A stretch of 38,419 bases of DNA from the NCBI GenBank assembly GCA_947176965.1, contig CAMWSU010000017.1:1-38419 (forward strand), given 5' to 3'. Below the pieces are notes generated by a model. That model saw only the letters and a program-made list of their open reading frames with translations. It was not told the origin of the DNA and did no database searches. Position numbers and translations under genes: made by a program. Source of the DNA: an uncultured Lachnospiraceae bacterium (lineage in GTDB: Bacteria > Bacillota > Clostridia > Lachnospirales > Lachnospiraceae). Each line of letters begins with the position of its first letter. The stretch's first letter is position 1. This document shows positions 16,291 through 26,020 of this stretch, one piece after another.

Positions 16291-18036
16291 CTATTCCACC
16301 ACGAACCCTTCCGACACCTGCTTCAGTTCCATTGCCGTCAGCGTATTTTGACAGGTTTCCTTATAAATATCACCCGTCGAATTGGACAGCTCAACGACCG
16401 TTCCCGCAACATTTCGGATCCCCAGCGCGCTCTCTTCTACGGACGATAAGACTCCTCCGATATTTTGAACAACGTTCAATATCTGTTTGTTGATGGAATC
16501 CACACTGTTCTGTATTCTGCTCATGACATCGGAAACCGTATCCGCGTCATCGGAATACTGTACGGACATCATCTCGAACTTTTTATAATCTTCCATGATA
16601 TCAGCATCCACAAACTCCAGCATCTCCCGGCTGCACATACTTAAGGACCGCACCACCGATACGATCTTATTATTTAATTCCTGGATCGCACTGGCGCTCG
16701 ACTTGCTGTTATCCGCTAATGTCCGGATCTCCTCCGCCACTACCGCAAATCCCTTGCCGGCTTCCCCTGCCCTTGCCGCTTCAATGGCGGCATTTAACGC
16801 CAGCAGATTCGTCTGCTCTGCGATCTCCAAAATGGTACTGGTCAGCCTGCTTACTTTGTCAATATCGCTGCTTTCTTCAATGCTCCTTGACATCGTCTCC
16901 TTGATCGACTCGACCATATGTGCTGATTTCTGTCTGCTCTCGGCCGTCTGTACCCGAATATATCCCGCCCGTTCTTTTAAGCCCGATGCAAAATCTGTTC
17001 CCTGACCTACCTCCGCCGTAATTCCGTCCGTCTCCCCGGATATTCCCTGCATCTCCTGCTTCATTTGGCCAACCAGCCGCGAAACCTCCTCGCTTCCCGC
17101 TGAAAGCTCCTCCATGACTGAGGATAGATCGTTGATTTTATCGTTGGAAGCGGCAAATTGTACTTCCGTTCTGTTTGCTGCTTCTTCCATACAGGCGGTG
17201 GCATTCTGAATTCTGCCGGTGACCTCCTGAAAAGCCTTTAACAGCTGATTCATGCTTTCCATCAATTGACCGGTCTCATCCATCCTCCTGACACGGAACC
17301 GCTCGGTCAGATTCCCCCGGCCTTCTGAAACCTGTAACGCGATCTGCTGCATTTTCCGGCTCATCTGCTTAACGGGCTGCAGCATTTCTCTATATATGAT
17401 GAAAATGGCGACCGCCGTACTTAAGACGCAGACAACCGATACGATCCAGTTGCTTACGTTCGCTACCCTGATATATTCTTCTAAACTTTCCTGCGCTTCC
17501 CTCAGACATTTTTCGAAGGTTTCCTCCAGCACCGCGCAGACCTGTTCCTGCGAAAGAATTGCCATCAGCGCATCCGTTCCCATATAAATCTTGCCGCCGA
17601 TAAAATCATTATCTTTTCTCAGTTCACTGATGACCTGCATACTCTCCAACACTGCCTGACATCCCGTTTCATACTGGCTAAATAAAGCGATCAGCTCTTC
17701 GTTTTTTGTCATCTCACAATAAGTATGTAATTCCGAAAGCAGCTTCTTCACTGCTTCTGTCTCAGCATCCAGATTGCCGTAGATATCTCCGGCAATCGCA
17801 AGATCCTCATCGGAGCTTCCCAACAAAATGTTGGCATATTTTTGTATTGTCTCCACCTTTTTTCCGACCGTACCGTATAATTCCTGAATCTGAATATAAA
17901 CTTCATTCATCTGCGATGCGGATATTTCAATACTTCTCAGATTGCCGGCAGAAAAAAGTGTGTTAAACAATAAGGCTGCCAAAATAACTGACATACTGAT
18001 CAAAACCTTTAACTGGATCGACGCGCTCTTTTGCAT
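16291..18036 (-). CDS. Methyl-accepting chemotaxis protein in the rhamnose operon
   Basis: A 581-residue chemoreceptor. TM1 lies at about 8-30, followed by an extracytoplasmic helical ligand domain of about 165 residues, TM2 at 195-215, HAMP at 216-271 and a long cytoplasmic signalling coiled coil. The hairpin tip is canonical ([21 protein letters not shown]). It should pass ligand information to CheA and CheW. The ATG used has AAGGGG 11 bases upstream; the GTG four codons earlier overlaps that site. The gene starts 8 bases after the sensor-GGDEF gene and is followed by rhaB. The position implies attraction to rhamnose or its glycosides, or to their binding lipoprotein. That is inference. Confidence 0.93.
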   Translation of the reverse strand: MQKSASIQLKVLISMSVILAALLFNTLFSAGNLRSIEISASQMNEVYIQIQELYGTVGKKVETIQKYANILLGSSDEDLAIAGDIYGNLDAETEAVKKLLSELHTYCEMTKNEELIALFSQYETGCQAVLESMQVISELRKDNDFIGGKIYMGTDALMAILSQEQVCAVLEETFEKCLREAQESLEEYIRVANVSNWIVSVVCVLSTAVAIFIIYREMLQPVKQMSRKMQQIALQVSEGRGNLTERFRVRRMDETGQLMESMNQLLKAFQEVTGRIQNATACMEEAANRTEVQFAASNDKINDLSSVMEELSAGSEEVSRLVGQMKQEMQGISGETDGITAEVGQGTDFASGLKERAGYIRVQTAESRQKSAHMVESIKETMSRSIEESSDIDKVSRLTSTILEIAEQTNLLALNAAIEAARAGEAGKGFAVVAEEIRTLADNSKSSASAIQELNNKIVSVVRSLSMCSREMLEFVDADIMEDYKKFEMMSVQYSDDADTVSDVMSRIQNSVDSINKQILNVVQNIGGVLSSVEESALGIRNVAGTVVELSNSTGDIYKETCQNTLTAMELKQVSEGFVVE

Positions 18037-18044
18037 ATTGGTGT

Positions 18045-19904
18045 TCACCCCTTTTCTTTTTTCATGGTATACATTTCCTGATCAGCCTGCTTCATCAACT
18101 GATCCAGTTTGAAGTCTTGTGTGATCGATACCGACTGGAAGCCGATGCTCGCACTCATTTTGTACGGTTTTCCGTTTTGAATCCGGCATTCCTCCAGCAT
18201 CGGATTTAATTTTTTCAGCAGTCCGTCAAACTCATTTCCCGCTACAAACTTTCCTAAAACGACAAATTCATCGCCGCCATAGCGCATGAGAAGCTGCCCC
18301 TCGCCTTTGAGTTTTTTCATATCGTCGGCAACTGTCTTAATATAAAAATCCCCTTCCTCATGCCCGTATTCATCATTCACATGCTTGAGCTTATTAATGT
18401 CTACGAATAACATTCCGATCGGCGCGTCCTGCCGCTTACATTCCGCCAAAAGCTTATCCGCAAAATGGAAAAATCCGGCTCTGTTATAAATCTGTGTCAG
18501 ACTGTCCAGCATCCACACATCCTTGAGCTTCTTCACCAGACATTTCAGTTCGCTCTGTTTACGCATATTTTCCAACGCGTTCGAAATGTTCATCAGCCAC
18601 ACCTGAAACTGTGTGCTGTTATAGGGAAGCGGACTCCCACACATCACCAAATAGCCAAGACAGTTTTTCCTGAAATGCACCGGGGCGATGATACACATTT
18701 GATTTCCGATCTTCTCCATGCATGCCTCCGGCAGAAGCTCTTTACACGGGAATGCCGGATATTCCGCAAACACTCCGTTCTCATACGCAACCGGTATCGT
18801 GATCTTCTCAGAATACGTTTCCTTGATCTGATAGTCGTACTCTACCTTATCCTCTTCAATCTGATTCTCGCAAAGGCATAAATAAGCAAACGAAAAATCA
18901 AGCTGCGCAATATACATCTTCAGGCATTCGCAGAATTCCTTCATATTGTCGCAGTCATTTAAGTCGGACAGCATATTTTTATTGATCTCCGCCATATTGA
19001 CGATGCCCAGTTTCTCCCGCACATTTTTTAGCTGCACTTCCGAAATATTGCGTATCTTATGCTTTTGGCATCCACAGCTCCCCCTATAGTAACAAGTTAC
19101 TTTAAACTTCCGTTCCTCTGTCTGTGCTTTCTGCGCCAACGCCCTGCATGCCTCGTAACCGATCTGTCCCTGCGGCTTCTCGACCGTCGTGATCTTCGGC
19201 GTCAGATTGCTTGCGTCGGAGGTATGATCAAAGCCGGTCAAAAGAATGTCTTTTCCGACCTGAATGCCCCGGCTGAAAAATTCCAGATAAGCGCCCAGCG
19301 CCATATCATCATTCGCGCAGACTAACGCATCCGGCAGCTTTTTCCCCGATTCCGCCAACTGTCCGGCAAGCTGCTTTCCGCTGTCGATCCAAAAATCACC
19401 GTAGTGAATCTGATCTTTCCCGATCGTGAGACCGTGTTCCTCTGCTGCTTCCATTGCACCCTTTAACCGCTCGATGCTCTCCGGGTTCTGCTCCGGTCCC
19501 GACAGATAACAGATGTCCCGCACCCCATGCATCTCAATCAGATGTGACACCATATCGCGCATTGCCTCACGGTTGTCCACATGAAAGACCGACATCCCCG
19601 GAATATGGTTTTCAATGCTCACCGTGGGCGTTCCGGATTCAAGGATGCGCCGTGTGATCTCCTCGGCAAACTGTTCATTCTGTATCGTATCTCTTGCAAA
19701 AATGATCCCGTCATACTGCGTTAAATCCGGCAGAAACAAAATCTGAAATTCCCCGATTCCGTACTCCGACTGCCTGTAAATGTCACCATTGCAGGTAAAC
19801 ACAAAAATCCGGATATTATTTTCCTCCGCATATTTCATAACCCCTTCTAAAAGGCGTCTCTGGGTTTCATATGCAATTCCACCGACAAGCACAGCAATTT
19901 TCAT
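18045..19904 (-). CDS. Cytoplasmic sugar-binding sensor fused to a diguanylate cyclase
   Basis: A 619-residue soluble fusion. Residues 1-270 are a LacI/periplasmic-binding-type ligand domain without the usual N-terminal HTH; the fold is marked by VSIENH, the [15 protein letters not shown] helix, CANDDMALG and [12 protein letters not shown] Cys-rich junction (CYYRGSCGC, 271-279) leads to a GAF-like middle region (300-440), a short coiled coil and a GGDEF domain (465-615). The active site GGDEF is intact (543-547), with DSLTQIYNR at 467-475 and [11 protein letters not shown] at 501-511. The RxxD product-inhibition site is absent. The ATG lies in the 4-base ATGA overlap with the rhamnosidase stop, with GGAG 7 bases upstream. 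It likely makes c-di-GMP in response to a sugar. There is no signal peptide, membrane segment or DNA-binding domain. Confidence 0.9.
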   Translation of the reverse strand: MKIAVLVGGIAYETQRRLLEGVMKYAEENNIRIFVFTCNGDIYRQSEYGIGEFQILFLPDLTQYDGIIFARDTIQNEQFAEEITRRILESGTPTVSIENHIPGMSVFHVDNREAMRDMVSHLIEMHGVRDICYLSGPEQNPESIERLKGAMEAAEEHGLTIGKDQIHYGDFWIDSGKQLAGQLAESGKKLPDALVCANDDMALGAYLEFFSRGIQVGKDILLTGFDHTSDASNLTPKITTVEKPQGQIGYEACRALAQKAQTEERKFKVTCYYRGSCGCQKHKIRNISEVQLKNVREKLGIVNMAEINKNMLSDLNDCDNMKEFCECLKMYIAQLDFSFAYLCLCENQIEEDKVEYDYQIKETYSEKITIPVAYENGVFAEYPAFPCKELLPEACMEKIGNQMCIIAPVHFRKNCLGYLVMCGSPLPYNSTQFQVWLMNISNALENMRKQSELKCLVKKLKDVWMLDSLTQIYNRAGFFHFADKLLAECKRQDAPIGMLFVDINKLKHVNDEYGHEEGDFYIKTVADDMKKLKGEGQLLMRYGGDEFVVLGKFVAGNEFDGLLKKLNPMLEECRIQNGKPYKMSASIGFQSVSITQDFKLDQLMKQADQEMYTMKKEKG

Positions 19905-22519
19905 ATGCGATCTCCATTATCATCAAAACAATAAGTTCCACATTCCAACAGGCAGCTTTTCCCGTTCGGAAATATGACTTTAGCATTTGCGTTAAACGGT
20001 ATTTCAAACTCATAGCGAAATCCCGCTTCATCATCATAACTCCAGTTACTTACATATGTACCAAACACGGATTCCCATGCCCCTTTTACATAGGAAAACC
20101 GCTTATCCGGCATGGGTCTGATCAGCATTTTGACCTCTTCGTCCATACAAGGATTCAGCCCGCACATATAGCGATACATCCACTCCGCGATACTTCCGTA
20201 AGCATAATGATTCAGACTGTTCATCCCCGTTCCGCTGATCGTCCCGTCCGCCTCCAGCGAATTCCATCGCTCCCAGACCGTCGTTGCACCCAGATTGACT
20301 TCGTACAGCCACCCCGGATACGCTTCATTTAAGAGCAGATCGTATGCCAGCGAATCGTATCCGCTTTCCGACAACGCCGGGCATAAAACAGGCGTCCCGA
20401 CAAAACCGGTATTCAAATGCCCGTGATTCTCCCTGATCAGCCGCTCCAGACCGTTTTTCAGGTTTTCTTCGGCATTCTCAGGATAAAGACCAAGCGCCAG
20501 CAGGAAGGCGCACGCTGTCTGCGTCATCTCTATGGTCAGTTCTCCATCCGGCGTAAAATAGAATGCATAAAATGCTTTTTGAATCCTTTGCGCCAGTTCG
20601 AAATACTCCTTGCTTTCTGCAAGCTCCAATGCCTGCGCTGCTTTTGCCACAGTCAATGCCGATTGATAATAGCACGCAGATGCAAGAAAAGCAGAATCCG
20701 TTTTTCCGATCGGGTTATGAATGTTCCCGTTATCTAATGCCAGCCAGTCCCCTAACTGCCTGTCATTCTGCCATAAATCCGGCACTTTATTTTCCTTTGA
20801 CCGCATGCGGACATAGTCCACCCATGCTTTCATCATCGGATACTGCTCTTTTAACAGGTGGCGGTCTCCGTAAAAGCGATACAGCGTCCACGGAAGCATC
20901 GTCGCCACATCTCCCCAGACGCAGGCTCCGCCGTCTAAATAAAACGGATTCGTATTCTCCCGCACCGGAACCTTCGGTTTTGGAGCAAAAAACGGCACAG
21001 CCCCCTTCATGAGCCGCTGTTCCAGATACAGACTCCTCGTGTAATGCCGGAAAAAAGCACTGCTGTCCATATGAAAGCATGCGGTCGGAGCAAAGATATT
21101 CACATCGCCGGTCCATCCCATACGTTCATCCCTCTGCGGGCAGTCCGTCGGAATATCCAAAAAATTACACTTTTGAGAACGAATTGTATTCTGATAAAGC
21201 TTGTTGACTTTCGGATCGGAGGTTTCAATGCTTCCGCTTTTTTCGATATCAGACATGATCCGGTAAGCGGTAAAATCAAAGGTCTGCCCTTCTCTGATGC
21301 CCTCCACCCTTACATAGCGGAAACCATAATAGGTAAAATGCGGACGAACCGTCTTCTCCTCTCCGCTTGAGGTATAAACAAACTCCGCCTTTGCCGTCCT
21401 TAAATTATCCCTGTAAAATTCCCCGTTCTGTAAGACCTCTCCATATTGCAGCCGGATCTGTTGTCCGCGCTCCGGTCTTCCGGCAAATTCCACCCATCCG
21501 GTAATGCTCTCGCCAAAATCAAGCAGCAGGGAGCCGTCGTTTTTCCTCTCTTCGCAAATAGTGCGGATCGCCTCCGTCTTCCGCACGGGCGGATTACTTC
21601 TTGCGCTTAACAGTGATTTGTCATCCTGTAAGACCTCTACCTCCAACGGTTCCGGCATAAGCGTATCATCCTGCCACTCTCCGTCGTAAATTCCGTTTTC
21701 CAGAATATTGCCTGCTGCCGCCTTCCAGTTTTCGTCCGTACAGATCCTCTCTGTTTTTCCGGATTCATATTCCAAATAAATCTCCGCAATACATTTTTTT
21801 CTGTCCCCGTAAAGATTCAGATAGACGTCGTCAAATCCAAACCGCCCTTTGTACCATCCCTCTCCCAGCAGCACGCTGACGCGGTTATGTCCCTTCCTGA
21901 CCAGCCCGGTAATATCGTACGTCTGATATTCCATTAAAAGCTCATAGGCATGATAGCCCGGAGACAGGACCTCGTCTCCCACCTTTACCCCGCCGATCTC
22001 CGCCTCATAAAGTCCTGCTCCGAACAGGTACATCCGGGCTTTTTTCGGCTTGCTCTCCGCCCAAAGATCTCGGTACAGGATCGGCATCCTTGTCCGATCC
22101 TCCGGAACGGAAATCCATTCCGCTTCCCATGCTTCCTCCATCTTAGCGGTCTCAAACCATGCCGTTTCGCTCCACGCCTCCTCAGTCTGCTGCCCGGCGC
22201 TCTGCGCCTTTTCGCCCTGTGCCGCCTGACTCTGCGCCGTACCGCTTTGTGCCTGACACGCTCTTGCAAAAACCTTCCAAAAATAGCGGGTTCTAGGTTT
22301 CAGAACCCGCTCTATCTCCCAGGTGCACCGCTGAACTCCGTTCACAATCCCGCTGTCATAAATAAGCGCACTCATATCCTCGGACTCGGAAACGATAATG
22401 CGCACCGCATCCAGACACACCGCAGTCGTGCCTTCCACCTTCCATGAAAACACCAGATAGGGAAAATCATATCCGATCGGATTTTCCAAATGATTGACTC
22501 GCAGATGTTCTATTCTCAT
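19901..22519 (-). CDS. Cytoplasmic GH78 alpha-L-rhamnosidase
   Basis: An 872-residue glycoside hydrolase of family 78, an inverting enzyme that removes terminal alpha-L-rhamnose. It has an N-terminal Fn3-like domain, a beta-sandwich pair (about 135-420) and the six-hairpin catalytic barrel. The barrel holds DCPQRDERMGW (459-469, with the acid Glu at about 465) and later TTVWERWNS. A small C-terminal beta domain follows. There is no signal peptide, so the substrate must be imported. The start was moved 24 codons inward to the ATG with GGAGAAGG 8 bases upstream. Residues about 87-115 are an Ala/Gln-rich low-complexity stretch inside the Fn3-like part. It lies 44 bases after the GH3 gene and overlaps the next gene by 4 bases. 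Confidence 0.94.
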   Translation of the reverse strand: MRIEHLRVNHLENPIGYDFPYLVFSWKVEGTTAVCLDAVRIIVSESEDMSALIYDSGIVNGVQRCTWEIERVLKPRTRYFWKVFARACQAQSGTAQSQAAQGEKAQSAGQQTEEAWSETAWFETAKMEEAWEAEWISVPEDRTRMPILYRDLWAESKPKKARMYLFGAGLYEAEIGGVKVGDEVLSPGYHAYELLMEYQTYDITGLVRKGHNRVSVLLGEGWYKGRFGFDDVYLNLYGDRKKCIAEIYLEYESGKTERICTDENWKAAAGNILENGIYDGEWQDDTLMPEPLEVEVLQDDKSLLSARSNPPVRKTEAIRTICEERKNDGSLLLDFGESITGWVEFAGRPERGQQIRLQYGEVLQNGEFYRDNLRTAKAEFVYTSSGEEKTVRPHFTYYGFRYVRVEGIREGQTFDFTAYRIMSDIEKSGSIETSDPKVNKLYQNTIRSQKCNFLDIPTDCPQRDERMGWTGDVNIFAPTACFHMDSSAFFRHYTRSLYLEQRLMKGAVPFFAPKPKVPVRENTNPFYLDGGACVWGDVATMLPWTLYRFYGDRHLLKEQYPMMKAWVDYVRMRSKENKVPDLWQNDRQLGDWLALDNGNIHNPIGKTDSAFLASACYYQSALTVAKAAQALELAESKEYFELAQRIQKAFYAFYFTPDGELTIEMTQTACAFLLALGLYPENAEENLKNGLERLIRENHGHLNTGFVGTPVLCPALSESGYDSLAYDLLLNEAYPGWLYEVNLGATTVWERWNSLEADGTISGTGMNSLNHYAYGSIAEWMYRYMCGLNPCMDEEVKMLIRPMPDKRFSYVKGAWESVFGTYVSNWSYDDEAGFRYEFEIPFNANAKVIFPNGKSCLLECGTYCFDDNGDRI

Positions 22520-22563
22520 ATTTTTATCCTTCTCCCCATCTTTTTTACGCCCGTGCATACCGA

Positions 22564-24246
22564 TCAATACGTCAGTTCTTTCCTTCCGCAAAACGGATCG
22601 ATCGGATTCTTTCCTTTGAACGCACTGTTTCCGGTAATCTTCTCCACAACTGCCTCTATCACATACTCATTATTGGAGTAGCAGTTAATGTATGTCTTTA
22701 TCATCGGTACATCCAACAGATGATACGGATTTGCCAAACTGATGAATAAAACCGGAATCTCGTTTGCAAACCAAGGTACATTATTGCCCTGCCCCCAAAA
22801 AGTGTACCAGTTCAGGCGGTTCGTCGTCTTGTTGCTCGCATTTTCCACATTGCCGATATAGATTGCCAGATCGTACTTTTCCTTAAAACCCGTTACATTA
22901 TCCACGCCCACTTCGAAATTTTCTTTTTCATAGACAGAAACCCGGAAGTTCTTTTTCTCCAATTCGGTTTTTACCTGATTGATCACGCGCTCATTGGAAG
23001 GAAAATCTCCCATGATCTCAAGCAGAACCTTCGGATATCGCCCGGAATCGATCGGCAGCAGCTTCTGTGTATCCTTCACTAATGTGATGGATTCATCCGC
23101 CAGCTCTCTCGCCCACTGTACATGCTGTTTATCCTTCAGCAGACACAGACTGTCCTCCGCCGGAACCAACGTGCCCGCCGCTTTTTTCTCATGAAGCTTT
23201 AACGCGGCTTTCAACGCAAGGATTCTTTTGTTTGCTTCGTTCAGACGTTTTTCCGAAAGAATACCGTTTTGGTATCCTTCCATCATAAACCGATAATCTT
23301 CCGCCAAATCCTTATTAAACAAGAACATATCGCAGCCACTTTCAATTGAAAGCGGAACGGACTTTTCCCTCGCCATGGCTGCCGTGAAACCGACCATCGG
23401 TGTTGCATCCGAAATGATCAGACCGTTAAAGCCTAACTTTTCCCGCAGCAGATTGTAGAGAAGCTCTTTCGACAGGGATGCGGGAATCACACTCCCTTTC
23501 GTCTGCGGATTATAGTATTCCTGATACGCAGGCATAGCAATATGTCCTGCCATAACGGTCAATGCACCGTCCTCGATCAATTTTCCGAACACCATGCCAT
23601 AGGTTTTATCCCATTCCTCCATGGATAAGCTGTTGACGGAGGTGAGCAGATGCTGATCCCTCTCGTCCACGCCGTCACCCGGAAAATGCTTGATGGATAC
23701 CGCTACGCCGCATTCCGTCGCAGCCTTCATATACTCCTTTGCATAAGTGTAAACGGTCTTTGGATCGTCACCATAGGTTCTCACATTCGTGATGGGGCTG
23801 TGATTGTTTTTGTCAATATCGACCACCGGCGCAAATGCCCAGTTGATTCCTAATGCAGCCGCTTCCGTACACGAAACCTTCCCGAGCCGATAAGCATACT
23901 TTTTATCTCCGGCCGCCGCACATGCCATCTGCTTTCCGTAAGGCGTTCCGTCAGTAGCCGCCCCGTCGCCTCCCGCTTCCAGATTGGACGGAATGAGCAA
24001 AGGGATACGGGAATGGCTCTGCGCATACGCAAACGTCTTTCGCATTTCCTGCCCGACTCCATCCCGGAAAAACAATCCGCCGATATGAAATCCCAGCATC
24101 ATATCTAAATATTCCGGGTCCGTAGAGTAACCGATCGGACAAAACAACGCCCCGATCTTTTCTTCCGTCGTCATATTCTCAAGGGTCGTCTCCACCCATT
24201 TTATATCCGCGTCATTCAGACAAAAAGGCTTCTTTTTTAAGTCCAT
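22564..24246 (-). CDS. GH3 enzyme of the NagZ-like His-Asp dyad class
   Basis: A 560-residue, two-domain family 3 glycosidase without signal peptide. The barrel has the signature K-H-F-P-G-x-G-x4-D-x-H (K186 to H199), in which D197 and H199 form the dyad that replaces the usual Glu acid/base. The nucleophile is D280 in LIISDA. The C-terminal domain begins near 385. The dyad is the hallmark of beta-N-acetylglucosaminidases, but members such as Cellulomonas fimi Nag3 were shown to be retaining glycoside phosphorylases that release beta-sugar-1-phosphate. A beta-phosphoglucomutase gene lies directly upstream, 34 bases away. The start is set at the ATG with GAGG 6 bases upstream; the longer GTG start lies inside that site. 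Confidence 0.92.
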   Translation of the reverse strand: MDLKKKPFCLNDADIKWVETTLENMTTEEKIGALFCPIGYSTDPEYLDMMLGFHIGGLFFRDGVGQEMRKTFAYAQSHSRIPLLIPSNLEAGGDGAATDGTPYGKQMACAAAGDKKYAYRLGKVSCTEAAALGINWAFAPVVDIDKNNHSPITNVRTYGDDPKTVYTYAKEYMKAATECGVAVSIKHFPGDGVDERDQHLLTSVNSLSMEEWDKTYGMVFGKLIEDGALTVMAGHIAMPAYQEYYNPQTKGSVIPASLSKELLYNLLREKLGFNGLIISDATPMVGFTAAMAREKSVPLSIESGCDMFLFNKDLAEDYRFMMEGYQNGILSEKRLNEANKRILALKAALKLHEKKAAGTLVPAEDSLCLLKDKQHVQWARELADESITLVKDTQKLLPIDSGRYPKVLLEIMGDFPSNERVINQVKTELEKKNFRVSVYEKENFEVGVDNVTGFKEKYDLAIYIGNVENASNKTTNRLNWYTFWGQGNNVPWFANEIPVLFISLANPYHLLDVPMIKTYINCYSNNEYVIEAVVEKITGNSAFKGKNPIDPFCGRKELTY

Positions 24247-24280
24247 AATTTTCCTCACATTCCGCTATTTCTGGCCGTTG

Positions 24281-24916
24281 TCAGACGATTCCCTTCAGGT
24301 CGCCGAACGAACTCATTGCATAAGTAACCGCTTCATACGCCGCTGCTTCCCCTAATCCTGCACTGTCAAAGCCACCGGCTTTTGCGGCATCCACGCCTGC
24401 CCGCGCATCCTCCACTACAAGGCAATCCGCCGGAGCCATATGTAAAAATTCCGCCGCCTTCAAAAATACTTCCGGGTCCGGCTTCGACCTGGTAATATTC
24501 GTTCCGTCGCTGACCGCGTCAAAATAATCTTTTAAGCCAAGCCGCTCCAATATGAGCTTTGCATTTTTGCTGGATGATCCGATCGCAAGCTTTAATCCTT
24601 CCCTACGCAGTGCATCCAGTGTCTCTTTCACCTCGGCGGACAGATCCTTCTCCGTCATTTGACCGAGCAATTCCACATAAGTGCTGTTTTTCTGTTCCAT
24701 CAGAGCCTGCTTTTCTTCCGCTGAAAGCACCTTGTCGCACCGCTCTAATATGATTTCTAAGCTTTCCGCACGGCTGACGCCCCTTAACCGGTTATTGATC
24801 GTTTCATCAAAATAGATTCCCATGCTGTCCGCCATGCTCTTCCATGCCTGATAATGATACCGGTCTGTAAAGCAGATCACACCGTCTAAATCAAAAATTA
24901 CCGCCTGATAATTCAT
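24281..24916 (-). CDS. pgmB: Beta-phosphoglucomutase
   Basis: A 211-residue HAD-superfamily enzyme that interconverts beta-glucose-1-phosphate and glucose-6-phosphate. The nucleophile and acid/base are D9 and D11 in FDLDGV. The cap carries RGVSRAESL, the substrate-recognition motif of beta-PGM. SSSKNAK, SKPDPEVFL and VVEDARAGVDAAKAGG complete the HAD motifs. GGAGG lies 6 bases before the ATG. It lies between the second permease (18 bases) and the GH3 gene (34 bases). This enzyme is normally found with phosphorylases that yield the beta anomer, which guides the reading of its GH3 neighbour. Confidence 0.93.
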   Translation of the reverse strand: MNYQAVIFDLDGVICFTDRYHYQAWKSMADSMGIYFDETINNRLRGVSRAESLEIILERCDKVLSAEEKQALMEQKNSTYVELLGQMTEKDLSAEVKETLDALRREGLKLAIGSSSKNAKLILERLGLKDYFDAVSDGTNITRSKPDPEVFLKAAEFLHMAPADCLVVEDARAGVDAAKAGGFDSAGLGEAAAYEAVTYAMSSFGDLKGIV

Positions 24917-24934
24917 TGTGTCCTCCGCTGAAAT

Positions 24935-25930
24935 TTATTTTGTTTTCTTATTCCTATATTGCTTTAATGTGACCAATTCGATCACCTTGTTTTCATTGTT
25001 TAAGTAGATCAGGAAGCATACCAGGATGAGCGCCGTCACAATCTGCTGAATCGATGCATCTACATTGAGCCGTGCATACATCAGCGAAATAAATGCCGTC
25101 GTGATCGCTCCCAAAAGATATCCGATCTTCTCATTGCAGAATCTTCCGATAAAACCGCCGATAAACATCGGAAGAAACGCCGTAAACATCACGCCGATCG
25201 AGCCGAAATTTAATGACATCTGTATCGTTCCCGTCTGCGTTGCCCTGATAAATCCGACCACGCCCATAAGCGCCCCGGCGATCGTATAACATAAAATTGC
25301 GTTGGGAACCTCTTTAATTCCCGTATTTATCGCCACCTTCTGTCCGGAAACCAGCGCCTTATATTCATAACCGAATTTGGTATGATCGAAAAGGAATATG
25401 AAAATAAGCAGCCCGAACAAAATGATAAGTACATAATTTAAAACACTCGGAAAACTTGTCAGTTCCGTATTTGCCACAAAGGATACGCCGTATCCGTTCG
25501 TGATCGCAAACGCAAGCCCTTCATAGAACAATGCCACGCCGAGGGACACGATGATCGGTGGCAGCTTCACGATCACATAGATCAATCCGGACACCATTCC
25601 GAGTACTGCGCCTGCCGCGATGGATATGATCAGCATCGGTATTGTCGGCAGTCCGAGCGACGTGCATATGGAAGCGCTGATGACGGATGACAGCAGCGAT
25701 ACGGATCCGATGGAAAAATCAAATCTGCCGCTGTTTAGATTGAGAGACAGCGCGAAGGTCGTGAGCATGACAGATGCCGCCGCCCTAAAAAACAGAATCC
25801 AGTTTCCTTCCGTTTCAAATAATTTCACGCCCCTTGCACTGCACAGGATCAGTACGATCAAAAAGGCTGCTGCGGGAATTGCCGCTGTCCCTGCGATTTG
25901 TTTGAAAATATTCTTGTTTTTCGTCTTCAT
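24935..25930 (-). CDS. Sugar ABC transporter permease, ribose family (second)
   Basis: A 331-residue integral membrane protein of the RbsC/BPD_transp_2 type with about eight to ten hydrophobic helices. It carries family segments FALSLNLNSGRFDFSIGS and GGFIGRFCNEKIG. It should pair with the other permease at 27359-28318 to form a heterodimeric channel driven by the shared ATPase. AAGGAGAAGG lies upstream of the ATG. A strong hairpin (25958-25995) separates it from the binding-protein gene. The Lys/Asn-rich N-terminus faces the cytoplasm. Confidence 0.93.
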   Translation of the reverse strand: MKTKNKNIFKQIAGTAAIPAAAFLIVLILCSARGVKLFETEGNWILFFRAAASVMLTTFALSLNLNSGRFDFSIGSVSLLSSVISASICTSLGLPTIPMLIISIAAGAVLGMVSGLIYVIVKLPPIIVSLGVALFYEGLAFAITNGYGVSFVANTELTSFPSVLNYVLIILFGLLIFIFLFDHTKFGYEYKALVSGQKVAINTGIKEVPNAILCYTIAGALMGVVGFIRATQTGTIQMSLNFGSIGVMFTAFLPMFIGGFIGRFCNEKIGYLLGAITTAFISLMYARLNVDASIQQIVTALILVCFLIYLNNENKVIELVTLKQYRNKKTK

Positions 25931-25957
25931 ATGATCAGATCCTTCTCCTTATCTGCC

Positions 25958-25995
25958 GCAGGATGGCGGTGGACATTACGTCCACCTGCCCCTGC
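25958..25995 (-). promoter_or_regulatory. Strong hairpin between binding-protein and permease genes
   Basis: GGTGGAC (25968-25974) pairs perfectly with GTCCACC (25980-25986) and is extended by GCAGG (25958-25962) with CCTGC (25991-25995). There is no T-run, so read-through is expected. A 3' hairpin after a binding-protein gene often stabilises that message and lowers expression of the gene behind it. Confidence 0.55.
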
Positions 25996-26020
25996 ATGGT
26001 TTCCTTACCCCAAACAACAG

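Noticed and set aside
21985-22269. An Arg-rich 94-codon frame within the rhamnosidase gene
   Set aside because: It overlaps the conserved GH78 gene on the same strand in another phase and has shadow-type composition.
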